Assembly: GCF_018130955.1 (NCBI RefSeq)
Contig: NZ_JAFCJM010000008.1
Coordinates: forward strand, 62,001-126,000
Length of the DNA: 64,000 nucleotides
Direction of reading: 5' to 3'
Source: Bradyrhizobium liaoningense
Lineage (GTDB): Bacteria > Pseudomonadota > Alphaproteobacteria > Rhizobiales > Xanthobacteraceae
The notes beneath the pieces were generated by a model, which saw nothing but the letters and a program-made list of their open reading frames with translations, was not told the DNA's origin and did no database searches. Shown piece after piece: positions 25,969 to 34,857 of this stretch (within the stretch, counting starts at the first letter, position 1; each line of letters starts with the position of its first letter). A program made the position numbers and the translations under genes.

Positions 25969-26156
25969 GCGGTTCGTCGCGGCAGTGTCGCTCTGCTCAA
26001 ACCGAAAGCGCCTAGATTTTCAGCCTATTTTTCGAGCAAAACTCACCGTTTGTATGCAATTGCGCGGTGGCCGATTGCCCGCTTGTGCGCCGGGTTGCGA
26101 AATAAATTATAGTAGAATCATCGCGTTACGGTCGATTTAAGGTTCCGTTAGCCTTT

Positions 26157-26172
26157 GGCACGAACCTTGCGA
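26157..26172 (+). promoter_or_regulatory. Sigma-54 promoter of the ABC transporter/AtzGEH operon
   Basis: TGGCACG-AACC-TTGC matches the RpoN consensus TGGCACG-N4-TTGC exactly, with GG and GC ten bases apart. The start site would fall near 26183, giving a 30-nt leader before the ATG at 26213, which has GGAG. A clear NtrC-site palindrome was not found in the 190 bp upstream. Confidence 0.75.
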
Positions 26173-26212
26173 ATCCTGTTCCAACCAAAAACCTTTGCGT
26201 TGGAGCATTGCC

Positions 26213-27835
26213 ATGAAGCGCCGCGATTTCCTGAAATCCGTGTCTGGATTGGCTGCCGGGGCGGTGCTGCCGGCTGCGCCCTCCGTGATCTCGTCGGCCA
26301 AGGCCGATGCCCGCTCCGAGACGTTGCTGATCGTCTCCGAAGGCGGCCCCAACAATCTCGACATCCATGGCGTCGGCACCAACGTGCCCGGCTATGAGGT
26401 GTCCTGGAATTGCTACGACCGCCTGATCAGCCATGAGATGAAGAGCGGCCCCGGCGGGGTGCCCTATTACGACCGCGACAAGTTCAAGGGCGAGCTCGCC
26501 GACGACATCAAGATCGACGACATGTCGGTCACCTTCAAGCTGAAGAAGAACGCGAAATTCCACGACGGCGCGCCGGTCACGGCGAAGGACGTCAAATGGT
26601 CGCTCGACCGCGCGGTCAGCGTCGGCGGCTTCCCGACCTTCCAGATGTCCGCGGGCTCGCTGACCAAGACCGAGCAGTTCGTGGTGGTCGACGACTCCAC
26701 GGTGCGCGTCGACTTCCTGAAGAAGGATCGTCTCACGATTCCCGATCTCGCGGTCATCGTGCCCTGCATCGTCAACTCCGAGCTGGTGAAGAAGAATGCC
26801 AGCGAAAAGGATCCGTGGGGCCTCGAATTCACAAAACAGCAGACCGCGGGCTCCGGCGCCTACAAGGTGACGAAGTGGACCGCCGGCACCGAAGTGATCA
26901 TGGAGCGCAACGAGGACTGGGTCGGCGGTCCATTGCCAAAAATCAAGCGCGTGATCTGGCGCATGGTGCCGCAGGCCGGCAACCGCCGCGCGCTGCTGGA
27001 GCGCGGCGATGCCGACATCTCCTACGAGCTGCCGTTCAAGGATTTCCAGGAGATGAAGGCGAACGGCAAGCTCAACGTCGTGTCGCTGCCGTTCTCCAAC
27101 GGCATCCAGTATATCGGCATGAACGTGACCAAGCCGCCGTTCGACAATCCCAAGGTACGGCAGGCGATGGCCTATGCGATGCCGTACCAGAAGATCATGG
27201 ACGCGGTGCTGTTCGGCCTCGGCAATCCCATGTTCGGCGCGGCGAAAGACAAGGCCACCGACGTGGCCTGGCCGCAGCCGACCAAATATTTCACCGACAT
27301 GGAGAAGGCCAAGGCATTGCTGGCGGAAGCCGGCTACGCCAACGGCTTTGAGACAACGATCTCCTTCGACCTCAATTTTGCCGGCGTCAACGAGCCGCTC
27401 TGCGTGCTGGTGCAGGAGAGCCTCGCGCAACTCGGCATCAAGACCACCATCAACAAGGTGCCCGGCGCCAACTGGCGCACCGAGCTGAACAAGAAGGAGA
27501 TGCCGCTGTTCACCAACGTGTTCTCGGGCTGGCTCGATTACCCCGAATACTTCTTCTACTGGTGCTATCACGGCAACAATTCCGTCTTCAACACCATGAG
27601 CTACAAGTCGGCCGAGATGGACAAGTTCATCGACGGCGCGCGCACGGCCGCCGCCACCGGCGACAAGGCGGCCTATGAGGCCGACGTGAAGGGCTTTGTC
27701 GATCTCGCCTTCGCGGACGTGCCGCGCATTCCGCTGTATCAGCCCTTCGTCAACGTCGCGATGCAGAAGAACGTCACCGGCTACCAATACTGGTTCCACC
27801 GCCGCCTCGACTACCGCGCGATGGCAAAGGGGTGA
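26213..27835 (+). CDS. Family-5 ABC transporter substrate-binding protein
   Basis: A 540-residue periplasmic binding protein of the peptide/nickel/opine family 5. It starts with a twin-arginine signal, MKRRDFLKSVSGLAAG, so it is probably exported folded by Tat. Typical family segments are DDMSVTFKLKKNAKFHDGAP, ALLERGDADISYELP and NPKVRQAMAYAMPY. The start at 26213 has GGAG upstream; an ATG at 26195 lies in the leader. A strong sigma-54 promoter stands 40 bp away. With two permeases and a fused ATPase it forms a complete importer. The genes that follow suggest a ureide- or amide-type nitrogen compound as substrate. Confidence 0.9.
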   Translation: MKRRDFLKSVSGLAAGAVLPAAPSVISSAKADARSETLLIVSEGGPNNLDIHGVGTNVPGYEVSWNCYDRLISHEMKSGPGGVPYYDRDKFKGELADDIKIDDMSVTFKLKKNAKFHDGAPVTAKDVKWSLDRAVSVGGFPTFQMSAGSLTKTEQFVVVDDSTVRVDFLKKDRLTIPDLAVIVPCIVNSELVKKNASEKDPWGLEFTKQQTAGSGAYKVTKWTAGTEVIMERNEDWVGGPLPKIKRVIWRMVPQAGNRRALLERGDADISYELPFKDFQEMKANGKLNVVSLPFSNGIQYIGMNVTKPPFDNPKVRQAMAYAMPYQKIMDAVLFGLGNPMFGAAKDKATDVAWPQPTKYFTDMEKAKALLAEAGYANGFETTISFDLNFAGVNEPLCVLVQESLAQLGIKTTINKVPGANWRTELNKKEMPLFTNVFSGWLDYPEYFFYWCYHGNNSVFNTMSYKSAEMDKFIDGARTAAATGDKAAYEADVKGFVDLAFADVPRIPLYQPFVNVAMQKNVTGYQYWFHRRLDYRAMAKG

Positions 27836-27881
27836 GGGGGCTTGCTGATGGTCTACGACACATCGGCATCGGCACTGGGCT

Positions 27882-28026
27882 CCCTCTCCCGCTTGCGGGA
27901 GAGGGTTGGGGAGAGGGTGTCTCCGCGTCGGGATAGCGAGGGATTGTGGAGGATGTCCCTGCGTGGCGAGAGCCCTCACCCGCCGCGCTCTGCGAGCGCG
28001 TCGGCCTCTCCCGCAAGCGGGAGAGG
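27882..28026. repeat. Palindromic repeat cluster, CCTCTCCCGC family
   Basis: Inverted ends CCCTCTCCCGCTTGCGGGAG and CCTCTCCCGCAAGCGGGAGA bracket a core that includes CCCTCACCCGCC and GCGTCGGCCTCTCCC. It fills the gap between the binding-protein and first permease genes. Its core, read on the minus strand, closely resembles the insert in the ATPase gene at 30901. Confidence 0.82.
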
Positions 28027-28131
28027 CGAAACAAGCCCACAGACCATCCTCGTGAAATCCATATGCGATTGCATGGGAGGAGGGAACGCAGCGGAACGAG
28101 AGCCGCGAGCGTTGCGAAGGAGTCCCATCCC

Positions 28132-29145
28132 ATGCTCACCATGATCGGCAAGCGCCTGATGTTCGCGATCCCGTCGCTGATCGGGGTCGTCATTGTCACC
28201 TTCCTGCTGACGCGCGCGCTGCCCGGTGATCCCGCGGCCTATTTCGCCGGGCCCGCCGCGACCAAGGAGGCAGTCGAGCAGATCCGGAAAAAACTCGGCC
28301 TCGACAAGCCGCTGATCGAGCAGTTCTTCCGCTACACCAACGATCTCGCGCATGGTGATTTCGGCAACTCGCTCACGACGGGACAGCCGGTCGCGACCGA
28401 GATCCGCAACCGCCTGCCGGCCTCCGCCGAGCTGACGCTGCTCGGCCTCATCGTTTCGATCGTCATCGCCATCCCGCTCGGCGTGCTGGCCGCGACGCGG
28501 CCGGCATCGTGGATCGACCATCTCTGTCGCATCACTACGACGGCGGGCGTCTCGCTGCCGGTATTCTTCACGGGTTTGGTGCTGGTCTACGTCTTCTATT
28601 TCCGGCTCGGCTGGTCGCCGGCGCCGCTCGGGCGGCTCGACGTGTTCTACAGCGCGCCGCCGACGGTGACCGGCTTCTATCTCATCGACACGCTGATCGC
28701 GCGCGATTTCGAGGCGTGGCGCTCGGCGTTCAGTCAACTCATCCTGCCCGCGACCACGCTTGCGATCTTTTCGCTGGCACCGATCGCGCGCATGACGCGC
28801 GCCTCAATGCTCGCGGTGCTCGCCTCCGAATTCGTCCGTACCGCGCGCGCCAGCGGCCTGTCGCCGGCGACCGTGATCGTCACCTATGCCTTCCGCAACG
28901 CCATGCTGCCGGTCATCACCACGCTCAGCATGGTGTTCTCGTTCCTGCTCGGGGCCAACGTGCTGGTGGAAAAAGTGTTCGCCTGGCCCGGCATCGGCTC
29001 CTACGCGGTGGAGGCGCTGATCTCCTCGGACTTCGCGCCGGTGCAGGGTTTCGTGCTGACCATGGCGGTCATGTACGTGCTGCTCAATCTGATCATCGAC
29101 ATTCTCTATGGCGTGATCGATCCGCGCGTGCGGTTGGAAGGGTAG
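28132..29145 (+). CDS. DppB/OppB-type ABC transporter permease
   Basis: A 337-residue inner-membrane permease with about six helices. It has the family N-terminus RLMFAIPSLIGVVIVTFLLT, LPGDPAAYF, and the ATPase-contact loop EFVRTARASGLSPATVIVTYA. The start at 28132 follows GAAGGAG by ten bases; frame extension to 27946 is read-through of the repeat. It is followed 10 bp later by the second permease. Confidence 0.92.
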   Translation: MLTMIGKRLMFAIPSLIGVVIVTFLLTRALPGDPAAYFAGPAATKEAVEQIRKKLGLDKPLIEQFFRYTNDLAHGDFGNSLTTGQPVATEIRNRLPASAELTLLGLIVSIVIAIPLGVLAATRPASWIDHLCRITTTAGVSLPVFFTGLVLVYVFYFRLGWSPAPLGRLDVFYSAPPTVTGFYLIDTLIARDFEAWRSAFSQLILPATTLAIFSLAPIARMTRASMLAVLASEFVRTARASGLSPATVIVTYAFRNAMLPVITTLSMVFSFLLGANVLVEKVFAWPGIGSYAVEALISSDFAPVQGFVLTMAVMYVLLNLIIDILYGVIDPRVRLEG

Positions 29146-29155
29146 GGGTGGGACT

Positions 29156-30055
29156 ATGAGCTCTGTTGCGCCTGCTGTTGAACCCGTCGGGCCCGCGCGC
29201 ACTTCGGGACTCGTCGCGATCCTCGAACAAACCCGCTATGTGCTCGGTGAGAACAAGGTCACCGGCTTTGCCTTCGGCCTGCTGCTGATCATCGTCTTCG
29301 CAGCGCTGTTCGGCCCCTATGTCGTGCCCTACGATCCGTTGACCTCGGACACCGCGGCCGCGCTAAAACCGCCATCGGCCGCACACTGGTTCGGCACCGA
29401 TCAACTGGGCCGCGACATTTTCAGCCGCGTCATCGTCGCCACCCGGCTCGACTTCTTCATCGCCATCGCCTCGGTCGTGCTGGTGTTCTTGATGGGCGGG
29501 CTCGCCGGCATCGCGGCCGGCTATTTTGGCGGCTGGACCGACCGCATCGTCGGCCGCATCGCCGACACCATCATGGCCTTTCCGCTGTTCGTGCTGGCGA
29601 TGGGCATCGTCGCCGCGCTCGGCAACACCGTGCAGAACATCATCCTCGCCACGGCAATCGTGAATTTTCCGCTCTACGCCCGCGTCGCGCGTGCGGAGGC
29701 CAATGTCCGCCGCAACGCCGGCTTCGTGCAGGCGGCGCGGCTCTCGGGCAATGGCGAGTTCCGCATCCTGCTCGTGCACATCCTGCCGAACATCATGCCG
29801 ATCATGATCGTGCAGATGTCGCTGACCATGGGTTACGCCATCCTCAACGCCGCCGGCCTCTCCTTCATCGGCCTCGGCGTCCGCCCGCCGACGGCGGAGT
29901 GGGGCATCATGGTCGCGGAAGGAGCGGGCTTCATGGTGTCAGGCGAATGGTGGATTGCGCTGTTCCCCGGCCTTGCACTGATGATCGCCGTGTTCTGCTT
30001 CAATCTCCTCGGCGACGGCCTGCGCGACATCGTCGACCCGCAGCGGAGGACGTGA
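29156..30055 (+). CDS. DppC/OppC-type ABC transporter permease
   Basis: A 299-residue permease, the partner of the preceding DppB-like protein. Visible features are the signature HWFGTDQLGRDIFSRVIVAT, several membrane helices, and the contact loop RNAGFVQAARLSGNGEFRILL followed by HILPNIMP. The stop codon overlaps the ATPase start codon by one base (TGATG), indicating translational coupling. Confidence 0.92.
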   Translation: MSSVAPAVEPVGPARTSGLVAILEQTRYVLGENKVTGFAFGLLLIIVFAALFGPYVVPYDPLTSDTAAALKPPSAAHWFGTDQLGRDIFSRVIVATRLDFFIAIASVVLVFLMGGLAGIAAGYFGGWTDRIVGRIADTIMAFPLFVLAMGIVAALGNTVQNIILATAIVNFPLYARVARAEANVRRNAGFVQAARLSGNGEFRILLVHILPNIMPIMIVQMSLTMGYAILNAAGLSFIGLGVRPPTAEWGIMVAEGAGFMVSGEWWIALFPGLALMIAVFCFNLLGDGLRDIVDPQRRT

Positions 30056-31905
30056 TGACCGCCCAGCCGCTGCTCGACGTCAAGGATCTCACCGTCGAAT
30101 TCACCACCCGCCGCGGCATCGTCAAGGCGGTGCAGCACGTCGACATCTCCGTCGCCAAGGGCGAGACGCTCGCGATCGTCGGCGAGTCCGGTTCCGGCAA
30201 GTCGGTGACGTCCTATGCCGTGATGCGCATCCTCGACCGCGCCGGCAAGATCGCCGAGGGCTCGGTGATGTTCTCCGGCATCGACGTCAAGGCCGCGACC
30301 GAAGACCAGATGCGCGATTTGCGCGGCCGCGAAGTCTCGATGATCTTTCAGAACCCGCGCGCCGCGCTGAACCCGATCCGGAAAGTGGGCGACCAGATCG
30401 AGGACGTGCTGCGCACCCACGTGCAGCAGGCGCAGGTCGCCGATCGCGGCGAGAAGGCGATCGAGGCGCTGGAGCAGGTTAAGATCGCCCGCCCGCGCGA
30501 GCGCTACCACGCCTATCCCTTCGAACTGTCCGGTGGCATGTGCCAGCGCGTCGTCATCGCGCTGGCGCTCGCCTGCAATCCGCAGCTTCTGATCGCGGAC
30601 GAGCCGACAACGGGATTGGACGTCACCACGCAGAAGGCGGTGATGGACCTGATCGTCGAACTGACAAAACGCCGCGCGATGTCGACGATCTTGATCACGC
30701 ACGACCTCGGCCTTGCCGCCGCCTATTGCGACCGCGTCGTGGTGATGGAGAAGGGCAGGGTCGTCGAGACCGCCAAGGCCGCCGATATCTTCGCCAACCC
30801 GCAGCACCCCTACACAAAGAAGCTGATGCGCGCGACGCCGCGGCTCGGCGTGTCCTTGCGCGATCTGTTGCCGGAAGAAGAGGCGGGTATGGCCGCTTCC
30901 TTCGCCTCTCCCCGCTTGCGGGGAGAGGCCGACACGCTCGGCAGCGCACTTGCGCGCCAGAGCGTGGCGGGTGAGGGGGAGCCTCCACGAGTCGAGCTTG
31001 CGGAGGCAGCCCCTCACCCCACGAAGAGCGGGGAGAGGGAGACGGGCAGCGCAAGTGGGGAGAGGGAGAAGCCGCTTCTCCTCATCGACAAGCTGGTCAA
31101 GGAATATCCCCGCCAGGGCGCGACCGCCCTGCTCGGAAAGCTGTTCGGCCGCAAGCCGCCGGTCGAGCCGGACGTGTTCCGCGCGGTCGACGGCATCAGC
31201 TTCTCGATCGGCCATGGCGAGAGCGTTGGCCTGGTCGGTGAGTCCGGCTGCGGCAAATCGACCACGTCGATGATGGTGATGCGCCTGCTGGATCAGACCT
31301 CGGGCCGCATTCAGTTCGACGGCGAGGAGATCGGCAGCATCATGCCGAACGCATTCGCCAGGCTGCCGCTGCGCAGCCGGATCCAGATGGTGTTCCAGGA
31401 CCCGACCGACAGCCTCAACCCGCGCTTCACCGCGGCCCGCGCCATCGCCGACCCGATCATGCAACTCGGCGACATCAAGGGGCGCGACGCGTTGCGGGCC
31501 CGCTGCGAGGAACTCGCTGCTATGGTCGGGCTGCCCCTCAACCTGCTCGATCGCTTCCCGCACCAATTGTCAGGCGGCCAGAAGGCTCGCGTCGGTATTG
31601 CGCGCGCCATCGCGCTGCACCCAAAACTCGTCATCCTGGATGAGCCGACCGCCGCGCTCGACGTCTCGGTCCAGGCCGTGGTGCTGAACCTGCTCCAGGA
31701 CCTGAAGCAGCGGCTCGGTATGAGCTATCTGTTTGTCTCGCATGATTTGAATGTGGTGCGCTTGCTGTGCGATCGTGTCATTGTGATGCGGACGGGGCGA
31801 ATCGTGGAGGAAGGCTCTTCCGAAAGGGTCCTCAGCGATCCGCAGGACGACTACACCAAGGAGCTGTTGACGGCGATTCCGCATCCGCCGTTGCCGGCGC
31901 ACTAG
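30055..31905 (+). CDS. Fused two-domain ABC ATPase (DppD-DppF type) with repeat-derived linker
   Basis: A 616-residue protein with both ATPases of a peptide-type importer in one chain. The first domain has Walker A GESGSGKS (residues 43-50), signature LSGGMCQRV and Walker B LLIADEPTTGLD. The second has GESGCGKST near residue 394, signature LSGGQKARVGIARA and LVILDEPTAALD. The linker, about residues 283-338, is encoded by a palindromic repeat of the CTCTCCC family and reads as low-complexity sequence such as SPRLRGEADTLG. The repeat length keeps the frame open. GGAGG precedes the ATG at 30055. The protein powers the adjacent transporter. Confidence 0.93.
   Translation: MTAQPLLDVKDLTVEFTTRRGIVKAVQHVDISVAKGETLAIVGESGSGKSVTSYAVMRILDRAGKIAEGSVMFSGIDVKAATEDQMRDLRGREVSMIFQNPRAALNPIRKVGDQIEDVLRTHVQQAQVADRGEKAIEALEQVKIARPRERYHAYPFELSGGMCQRVVIALALACNPQLLIADEPTTGLDVTTQKAVMDLIVELTKRRAMSTILITHDLGLAAAYCDRVVVMEKGRVVETAKAADIFANPQHPYTKKLMRATPRLGVSLRDLLPEEEAGMAASFASPRLRGEADTLGSALARQSVAGEGEPPRVELAEAAPHPTKSGERETGSASGEREKPLLLIDKLVKEYPRQGATALLGKLFGRKPPVEPDVFRAVDGISFSIGHGESVGLVGESGCGKSTTSMMVMRLLDQTSGRIQFDGEEIGSIMPNAFARLPLRSRIQMVFQDPTDSLNPRFTAARAIADPIMQLGDIKGRDALRARCEELAAMVGLPLNLLDRFPHQLSGGQKARVGIARAIALHPKLVILDEPTAALDVSVQAVVLNLLQDLKQRLGMSYLFVSHDLNVVRLLCDRVIVMRTGRIVEEGSSERVLSDPQDDYTKELLTAIPHPPLPAH
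30901..31069. repeat. Palindromic repeat inserted in the ATPase coding sequence
   Basis: The stem CCTCTCCCC/GGGGAGAGG (30905-30928) opens the block. GGGGAGAGGCCGAC (30920-30933) is identical to 41401-41414, and GGGTGAGGG and CCCTCACCC motifs follow. The block ends with further GGGGAGAGGG copies. It lies wholly inside the fused ATPase gene, between its two domains. Confidence 0.85.
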
Positions 31906-31953
31906 AGCATGATCCGGAAAAGCGTGTAGCGGTTTTCCGACAAGATCATGCTC
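31905..31953. repeat. Hairpin repeat, GAGCATGATC...GATCATGCTC family
   Basis: Inverted ends GAGCATGATC and GATCATGCTC enclose CGGAAAAGCG...CGGTTTTCCG. It begins one base inside the ATPase stop codon and separates the transporter from the AtzG-like gene. Related copies are at 45328 and 59319. Confidence 0.85.
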
Positions 31954-32002
31954 AAACGAGAATCGAAGCCGCGATTGCAAGAAGAGCGCAATAGAGAGAG
32001 TG

Positions 32003-32182
32003 ATGGCCGAACCGCTGGATGACTATATCGACGCTGTCGCGAAAGCGCTCGCGCTGCCGGTCGAGGAGGCCTGGCGCCCCGCCATTCGTGCCAACCTCGA
32101 AGTGTCGCTAAGGCTCGCCCGCCTCGTCGACGAATTCGCGCTGCCGGATGAGACCGAGCCGGCGCCCGTGTTCACCGCTTGA
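32003..32182 (+). CDS. AtzG-like (DUF4089/HpxX) small subunit
   Basis: A 59-residue helical protein beginning MAEPLDDYIDAVAKALALPV and containing RPAIRANLEVSLRLARLVDEF, given here as its central helix RANLEVSLRLARLVDEF. This matches the DUF4089 family, whose member AtzG binds the amidase AtzE much as GatC binds GatA; HpxX in oxalurate catabolism is a homologue. GAGAGAG precedes the ATG at 32003, with a GTG overlapping it at 32000. The amidase gene follows after about 25 bp. It is too short to be caught by length filters, but family and context are both good. Confidence 0.82.
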   Translation: MAEPLDDYIDAVAKALALPVEEAWRPAIRANLEVSLRLARLVDEFALPDETEPAPVFTA

Positions 32183-32207
32183 TGCTGCCATGACGAGGAG
32201 GCCAGAA

Positions 32208-33587
32208 TTGACAGCCGCTGATATCGCCAAGGCAGTCGCCGCCGGCAAGATGTCGGCGCTCGATGCCATCGAAGCAGCACTCGCGCGCATCAAGGCGCAC
32301 GACACTGTCCTCAATTCCTTCACCGACGTCACCGCCGATCGCGCCCGCGCCAAGGCGCGCGCTATCGATGCCGACATCGCCGCCGGCAAGAAAGTCGGCC
32401 CGCTCGCCGGCGTGCCCTTTGCGGTGAAGAACCTCTTTGATGTCGCGGGCCTGCCGACGCGGGCCGGCTCGAAGATCAATCGCGACCTGCCGCCTGCTGC
32501 GCGCGACGCCACGCTGATCGAGCGAATGGAAGCGGCCGGCGCCGTGCTGGTCGGCGCGCTCAACATGGGCGAATACGCCTACGACTTCACCGGCGAGAAC
32601 GTCCATGACGGTCCCTCGCGCAATCCGCACGACACGACGCGGATGAGCGGCGGCTCCTCCGGCGGGTCCGGCAGCGCCGTCGGCGGCGCGCTGGTGCCGA
32701 TCGCGCTGGGTTCCGACACCAACGGCTCGATCCGCGTGCCGTCCTCGTTCTGCGGCATCTTCGGCCTCAAGCCGACCTATGGCCGGCTGTCGCGCGCGCG
32801 CTCGTTCCCGTTCGTCGCAAGCTTTGATCACCTCGGCCCCTTCGCGCGCTCGGTCGCCGATCTCGCGCTCGCCTATGACGCGATGCAGGGGCCGGACGCG
32901 GACGATGCCGCCTGCACCACCACACGTGGTCTGGAGCCGACGACGCCGCTGCTCGCCAATCCGGTTTCGGACCTGCGCATCGCCATTGCCGGTGGGTACT
33001 TCCAGAAGAACGTGTTTCCGGAAGCCGTCGAAGCCGTCAGCCGCGTGGCCAAGGCGCTCGATGCAACGCGCGTCGTGGAAATCCCCGAAGCCGCGCGCGC
33101 CCGTGCCGCGGCCTATGTCATCTCCACGACCGAAGGTGCCTCGCTGCATCTCGATCGCCTGCGCAAGCGCCCGAATGATTTCGATCCGGCGGTGCGTGAC
33201 CGGCTGATCGCGGGTGCCATGGTGCCGGCGCCGATGGTCGACCGCGCGCAAAAATTCCGCCGCTGGTATCGCACGCAAGTCGCCGAACTTTTCAAGTCGG
33301 TCGACGTGTTGATCGCACCCGCAACGCCCTGCATCGCGCCAAAACTCGGCCAGGTCACCTTCAAGCTCGACGGCGTCGAATTGCCGGTGCGCGCCAATAT
33401 CGGCATCCACACCCAGCCGATCTCCTTCATCGGCCTGCCCGTGGTCGCCGTGCCGGTGCCGCTCGAGCCGATGCCGATCGGCGTGCAGATCATCGCCGCG
33501 CCCTGGGGCGAGGACATCGCGCTCCGCGTGGCCGCCGCGCTCGAGCGCATGGGCGTCGCCGTCGCGCCCGCACCGAGAGGATTTTGA
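32208..33587 (+). CDS. atzE: AtzE/HpxY-type amidase
   Basis: An amidase-signature hydrolase of about 459 residues. AtzE deaminates 1-carboxybiuret to allophanate derivatives, and the related HpxY acts in oxalurate use. The triad is visible as Lys74 ([11 protein letters not shown]), cis-Ser150 in SGGSSGGSG and nucleophile Ser174 in [11 protein letters not shown], with the usual 24-residue spacing between the serines. I favour a TTG start at 32208 because GAGGAGG sits six bases upstream; the ATG at 32190 is the alternative. It lies between the AtzG-like and AtzH-like genes, the order seen in cyanurate and oxalurate clusters. The exact substrate is inferred. Confidence 0.82.
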   Translation: MTAADIAKAVAAGKMSALDAIEAALARIKAHDTVLNSFTDVTADRARAKARAIDADIAAGKKVGPLAGVPFAVKNLFDVAGLPTRAGSKINRDLPPAARDATLIERMEAAGAVLVGALNMGEYAYDFTGENVHDGPSRNPHDTTRMSGGSSGGSGSAVGGALVPIALGSDTNGSIRVPSSFCGIFGLKPTYGRLSRARSFPFVASFDHLGPFARSVADLALAYDAMQGPDADDAACTTTRGLEPTTPLLANPVSDLRIAIAGGYFQKNVFPEAVEAVSRVAKALDATRVVEIPEAARARAAAYVISTTEGASLHLDRLRKRPNDFDPAVRDRLIAGAMVPAPMVDRAQKFRRWYRTQVAELFKSVDVLIAPATPCIAPKLGQVTFKLDGVELPVRANIGIHTQPISFIGLPVVAVPVPLEPMPIGVQIIAAPWGEDIALRVAAALERMGVAVAPAPRGF

Positions 33588-33588
33588 G

Positions 33589-33999
33589 ATGGAGATCGAT
33601 CTCCCCGACGTGCTCGCGGACGTCACGGCCGCGTTCCAGCGCTACGAGAAGGCGCTGGTCGGCAACGACGTCGCCGTGCTCGGCGAGCTCTTCCGCAACG
33701 ATCCGCGTACGCTGCGCTACGGCATCGGCGAGAACCTCTACGGCTATGAGGCGATCTCCGGCTTTCGCGCCGCGCGCTCGCCGGTCGGGCTGAATCGCCG
33801 CACCACGAAGACGGTCATCACCGCCTATGGACGCGACACTGCGGTCGCCTCCACGCTGTTCTATCGCGACACCATGCCCGGTAAAGTGGGCCGGCAGATG
33901 CAGACCTGGGTGCGCTTCCCCGAGGGCTGGCGCGTGGTCGCTGCTCACGTCAGCATCATCGACGAGCCCAAGGACGAGCTCAAGGAAGACAAGGCATGA
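33589..33999 (+). CDS. AtzH/HpxZ-like (DUF3225) protein
   Basis: A 136-residue NTF2-like protein of the DUF3225 family. Segments such as [21 protein letters not shown] and [20 protein letters not shown] are diagnostic (first given here only as [17 protein letters not shown]). AtzH has been described as a 1,3-dicarboxyurea amidohydrolase or decarboxylase-type helper next to AtzE; HpxZ is the counterpart in oxalurate clusters. It begins one base after the amidase stop codon, and its end overlaps the GntR start by four bases, so the genes are tightly coupled. Confidence 0.82.
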   Translation: MEIDLPDVLADVTAAFQRYEKALVGNDVAVLGELFRNDPRTLRYGIGENLYGYEAISGFRAARSPVGLNRRTTKTVITAYGRDTAVASTLFYRDTMPGKVGRQMQTWVRFPEGWRVVAAHVSIIDEPKDELKEDKA

Positions 34000-34718
34000 C
34001 GCTTGACGATCTCCCGCCCGGAGCGCTCCCGGCCGAACCGGTGGTGCCGCGCGTCGATCGCCCGCAACCTAGCGTGCAGAAGGTCACGCGCGCCGAGGAG
34101 CTTCGCCTGCAGCTCGCCGACGAGATCGTGCGCGGCACGCTGCCGCCCGGCTCAGCACTCGACGAGACCGACATTGCGCGCCGCTTCAACGTCTCCCGCA
34201 CGCCGGTGCGCGAAGCGCTGCGCCAGCTCGTCGCGAGCGGCTTGGTTGAGGCGCGCGCCCATCGCGGCGCCGTCGTGGCGCAGCCTTCGATCGAGCGTCT
34301 CACCAGCATGTTCGAGGCGATGGCCGAGCTCGAGGCGCTCTGCGCCGGCCTCGCCGCCGAGCGCATGTCGGCCGCCGAGCGCCACGGCCTGGAGGCCATT
34401 CACGAAGAGCTCCGCGTACTCAGCTACACCGGCAACCCCGAGCGGTTCCACGAAGTCAACGAGCGCTTTCACAACGCGATCTATGCCGGCTCGCAAAACG
34501 GCTACATCGCCGAGATCACGCTGGCGACCCGCGTCCGCGTGCAACCCTTCCGCCGCGCCCAGTTCCGCAATCTCGGCCGCCTCGCCAAATCGCAGGCCGA
34601 GCATGACCGCGTGGTGGTCGCCATCATGCGCGGCGACAAGCAGGGCGCCGCAGCCGCGATGCGCGCGCATATCGAGCTGGTGCGCGGGGAGTATGAGATT
34701 TACGCGGTGTCGGTGTAG
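33996..34718 (+). CDS. GntR-family (FadR/FCD-type) transcription regulator
   Basis: A 240-residue regulator. The winged helix is seen as [20 protein letters not shown] and [20 protein letters not shown]. The C-terminal FCD effector domain contains [19 protein letters not shown] and the histidine in [10 protein letters not shown] that normally binds metal. It is the last gene of the sigma-54 operon and probably responds to a ureide intermediate. Its operator was not identified; the atzF promoter region holds TGTGTACA near 36725, which fits FadR-type sites only loosely. Confidence 0.9.
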   Translation: MTLDDLPPGALPAEPVVPRVDRPQPSVQKVTRAEELRLQLADEIVRGTLPPGSALDETDIARRFNVSRTPVREALRQLVASGLVEARAHRGAVVAQPSIERLTSMFEAMAELEALCAGLAAERMSAAERHGLEAIHEELRVLSYTGNPERFHEVNERFHNAIYAGSQNGYIAEITLATRVRVQPFRRAQFRNLGRLAKSQAEHDRVVVAIMRGDKQGAAAAMRAHIELVRGEYEIYAVSV

Positions 34719-34746
34719 GGCAGGCGGCTCGCCAATAAACTCCGTT

Positions 34747-34844
34747 GTCATTCCGGGATGCGTGCGAAGCACGCAGGCTCGGAATCCATAACCACGATCG
34801 GGAGTATGGATTCCGGGCTCGCGCTTCGCGCGCCCCGGAATGAC
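34747..34844. repeat. Palindromic repeat, GTCATTCCGGG family
   Basis: A 98-bp element begins GTCATTCCGGGATGCGTGCG and ends CGCCCCGGAATGAC, with the inner pair GGAATCCATA/TATGGATTCC. It lies between the convergent GntR and allophanate hydrolase genes, where it can act as a two-way transcription end. Confidence 0.85.
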
Positions 34845-34857
34845 GACGTTGATAGAG

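Noticed and set aside
26126..27979. 617-residue minus-strand frame opposite the family-5 binding protein
   Set aside because: It mirrors a clear gene, is rich in His, Arg, Gly and Val without motifs, and runs into the intergenic repeat.
27882..28026. CRISPR-like array
   Set aside because: The repeated units are inverted hairpins of unequal spacing, without regular spacers or cas genes.
27946..28131. Extension of the first permease to an upstream ATG
   Set aside because: The extra residues are a translation of a palindromic repeat, and a strong ribosome site precedes 28132.
32172..33626. 484-residue minus-strand frame opposite the AtzE-like gene
   Set aside because: The amidase on the plus strand has an intact catalytic triad; the opposite frame shows only biased composition.
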